DNA of 15,831 nt from the NCBI GenBank assembly GCA_030618065.1, contig JAUXEE010000019.1, forward strand, positions 1 to 15,831. Direction: 5' to 3'. The position numbers and the translations under genes are program-made. This document shows positions 15,152 through 15,831 of the stretch, one piece after another. Within the stretch, counting starts at the first letter, position 1. Every line of letters starts with the position of its first letter. The notes under the pieces are model-generated. The model was not told the origin of the DNA and made no database searches. It saw only the letters and a program-made list of their open reading frames with translations. This stretch comes from Gemmatimonadota bacterium. GTDB taxonomy: Bacteria; Gemmatimonadota; Gemmatimonadetes; Longimicrobiales; Gaopeijiaceae.

Positions 15152-15188
15152 GGAGAGCGGAGGGTGCTGAATGCCCCCTCCGCTCTCC
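15152..15188. terminator. Long hairpin between convergent msrQ and the minus-strand gene
   Basis: A perfect 13-bp stem GGAGAGCGGAGGG/CCCTCCGCTCTCC (15152-15164 and 15176-15188) with an 11-nt loop, 7 nt after the msrQ stop and 31 nt from the end of the convergent gene. Neither side has a T-run (the minus side has TCTTCTTCT), so it is probably a bidirectional terminator with weak tails or a transcript-end stabiliser. Confidence 0.6.
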
Positions 15189-15219
15189 GATGGCCCTGCC
15201 TGATTCGACCCTTATCCGT

Positions 15220-15831
15220 TCACCCTCGGGGGAACCTCCTCTTCACGTTCCTGTCGTCCAGGTTGATCTGCCAGGACTCCTTATCCACGGTCATGGTGGC
15301 CGTGTTGTCACCGTCGAAGGTGATGGTGACCACGATGTCCCTTACTTCCTCAACCCCGTCGTTTGTGATGACGGCGTGGATGGTCCGGGTGATGCTTCCC
15401 AAAAGCGGATACGGATGGTCGGCCCGGGGAACTCCCCTCACCACATCGGCGATGACCGCGGAACTGGTCATGTCATAGCTCCTGACTACCCCACCCTCGG
15501 GGTGCCTGCTTCTTTCGACATCCCCGTCTGAGGTCCCGTTCCAAGTTCGCGCGGCCTCCGGACCCTCCAGACCTGTCACGATCATGTCCCGGCTACGTTC
15601 GATCTCCGCGCTCCAGAAGGTGTGGCTCACTTCCCGAGTCAGGTGTGCCACGACGTGCATGCTGGCGGTGGTCTCGGGGTCGTAGCTGGACTGTTCGACA
15701 TTGTCGATGTCGTAGAAGGTGACGGTCTTGCTGAAGCTTCTGCTTCCCTGGATCTCGATCCCCACCGCTTCCGGGGCGAAGCCTATTCCAGCCCAGGTGG
15801 TGGGGCCCTGCATATGAGCGAGATCCTGAAA
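15220..15831 (-). CDS. C-terminal part of a conserved hypothetical, probably extracytoplasmic protein (cut by right edge)
   Basis: The minus-strand frame is open through position 15831; ATG at 15813 is internal-looking and has no ribosome site, so the true start lies outside. About 203 residues are visible. They are rich in beta-forming, Thr/Val-rich segments (SFSKTVTFYDIDN, ASMHVVAHLT, RTIHAVITNDG, RDIVVTITFDGDNTATMTVD), ending in a charged NLDDRNVKRRFPRG tail. The repeating strand pattern and the near lack of Cys/Leu suggest a secreted or lipid-anchored beta protein; the signal part would be outside the window. I know of similar unnamed exported proteins but cannot assign a function. It converges on msrQ. 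Confidence 0.7.
   Translation of the reverse strand, partial: FQDLAHMQGPTTWAGIGFAPEAVGIEIQGSRSFSKTVTFYDIDNVEQSSYDPETTASMHVVAHLTREVSHTFWSAEIERSRDMIVTGLEGPEAARTWNGTSDGDVERSRHPEGGVVRSYDMTSSAVIADVVRGVPRADHPYPLLGSITRTIHAVITNDGVEEVRDIVVTITFDGDNTATMTVDKESWQINLDDRNVKRRFPRG

Overview
This is a GC-rich bacterial window whose recognisable core is a DNA-replication and repair block: ssb, recF, dciA (DUF721) and gyrB. Downstream genes act in the envelope: an exported M20 peptidase, an exported acetamidase/formamidase-family protein, and the MsrP/MsrQ methionine-sulfoxide repair pair. No rRNA, tRNA, phage, transposase or CRISPR feature is visible. The style (high GC, many GTG/TTG starts, secreted M20 and amidase proteins next to housekeeping genes) would suit Gemmatimonadota or a neighbouring phylum, but that is an inference; a gyrB or recF phylogeny would settle it.

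Left part (1-1560): the 3' end of a membrane protein cut by the window edge, an AraC-type HTH regulator with an unfamiliar N-terminal half, and rpsU (ribosomal protein S21) on the minus strand with a clear terminator.

Accessory part (1574-5096), the most novel region. Three proteins share two unrecognised modules. Module 1 is probably beta-rich and carries VRTADIFRE. Module 2 is helical and carries L-P-L-P-P-x-x-V-W-x-x-D. Protein A (minus, 1574-2251) has the order module 1 then module 2; protein C (plus, 3415-4017) has module 2 then module 1; protein D (plus, 4737-5096) has module 2 alone. Gene B (2475-3398), divergent from A and directly upstream of C, belongs to no family I recognise. Between C and D lies a non-coding stretch of about 44% GC (4018-4385) packed with inverted repeats. 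It ends in a long rod-like hairpin followed by eight T residues, directly before a small ribbon-helix-helix protein gene. D has its own promoter-like sequence, begins after a strong terminator, and overlaps an alpha/beta hydrolase gene.

Core part (5077-11105): the hydrolase converges on ssb across a GC-rich hairpin; ssb is divergent from a crotonase-family enoyl-CoA hydratase gene. A short leader with tandem 19-bp repeats and competing hairpins precedes recF. recF, dciA and gyrB are tightly packed (8-nt gap, then ATGA overlap) and probably form one operon.

Right part (11123-15831): the exported M20 peptidase, acetamidase-like protein, MsrP and MsrQ run in one direction, closed by a 13-bp hairpin. 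This converges on the 3' end of a conserved hypothetical protein that runs off the right edge.
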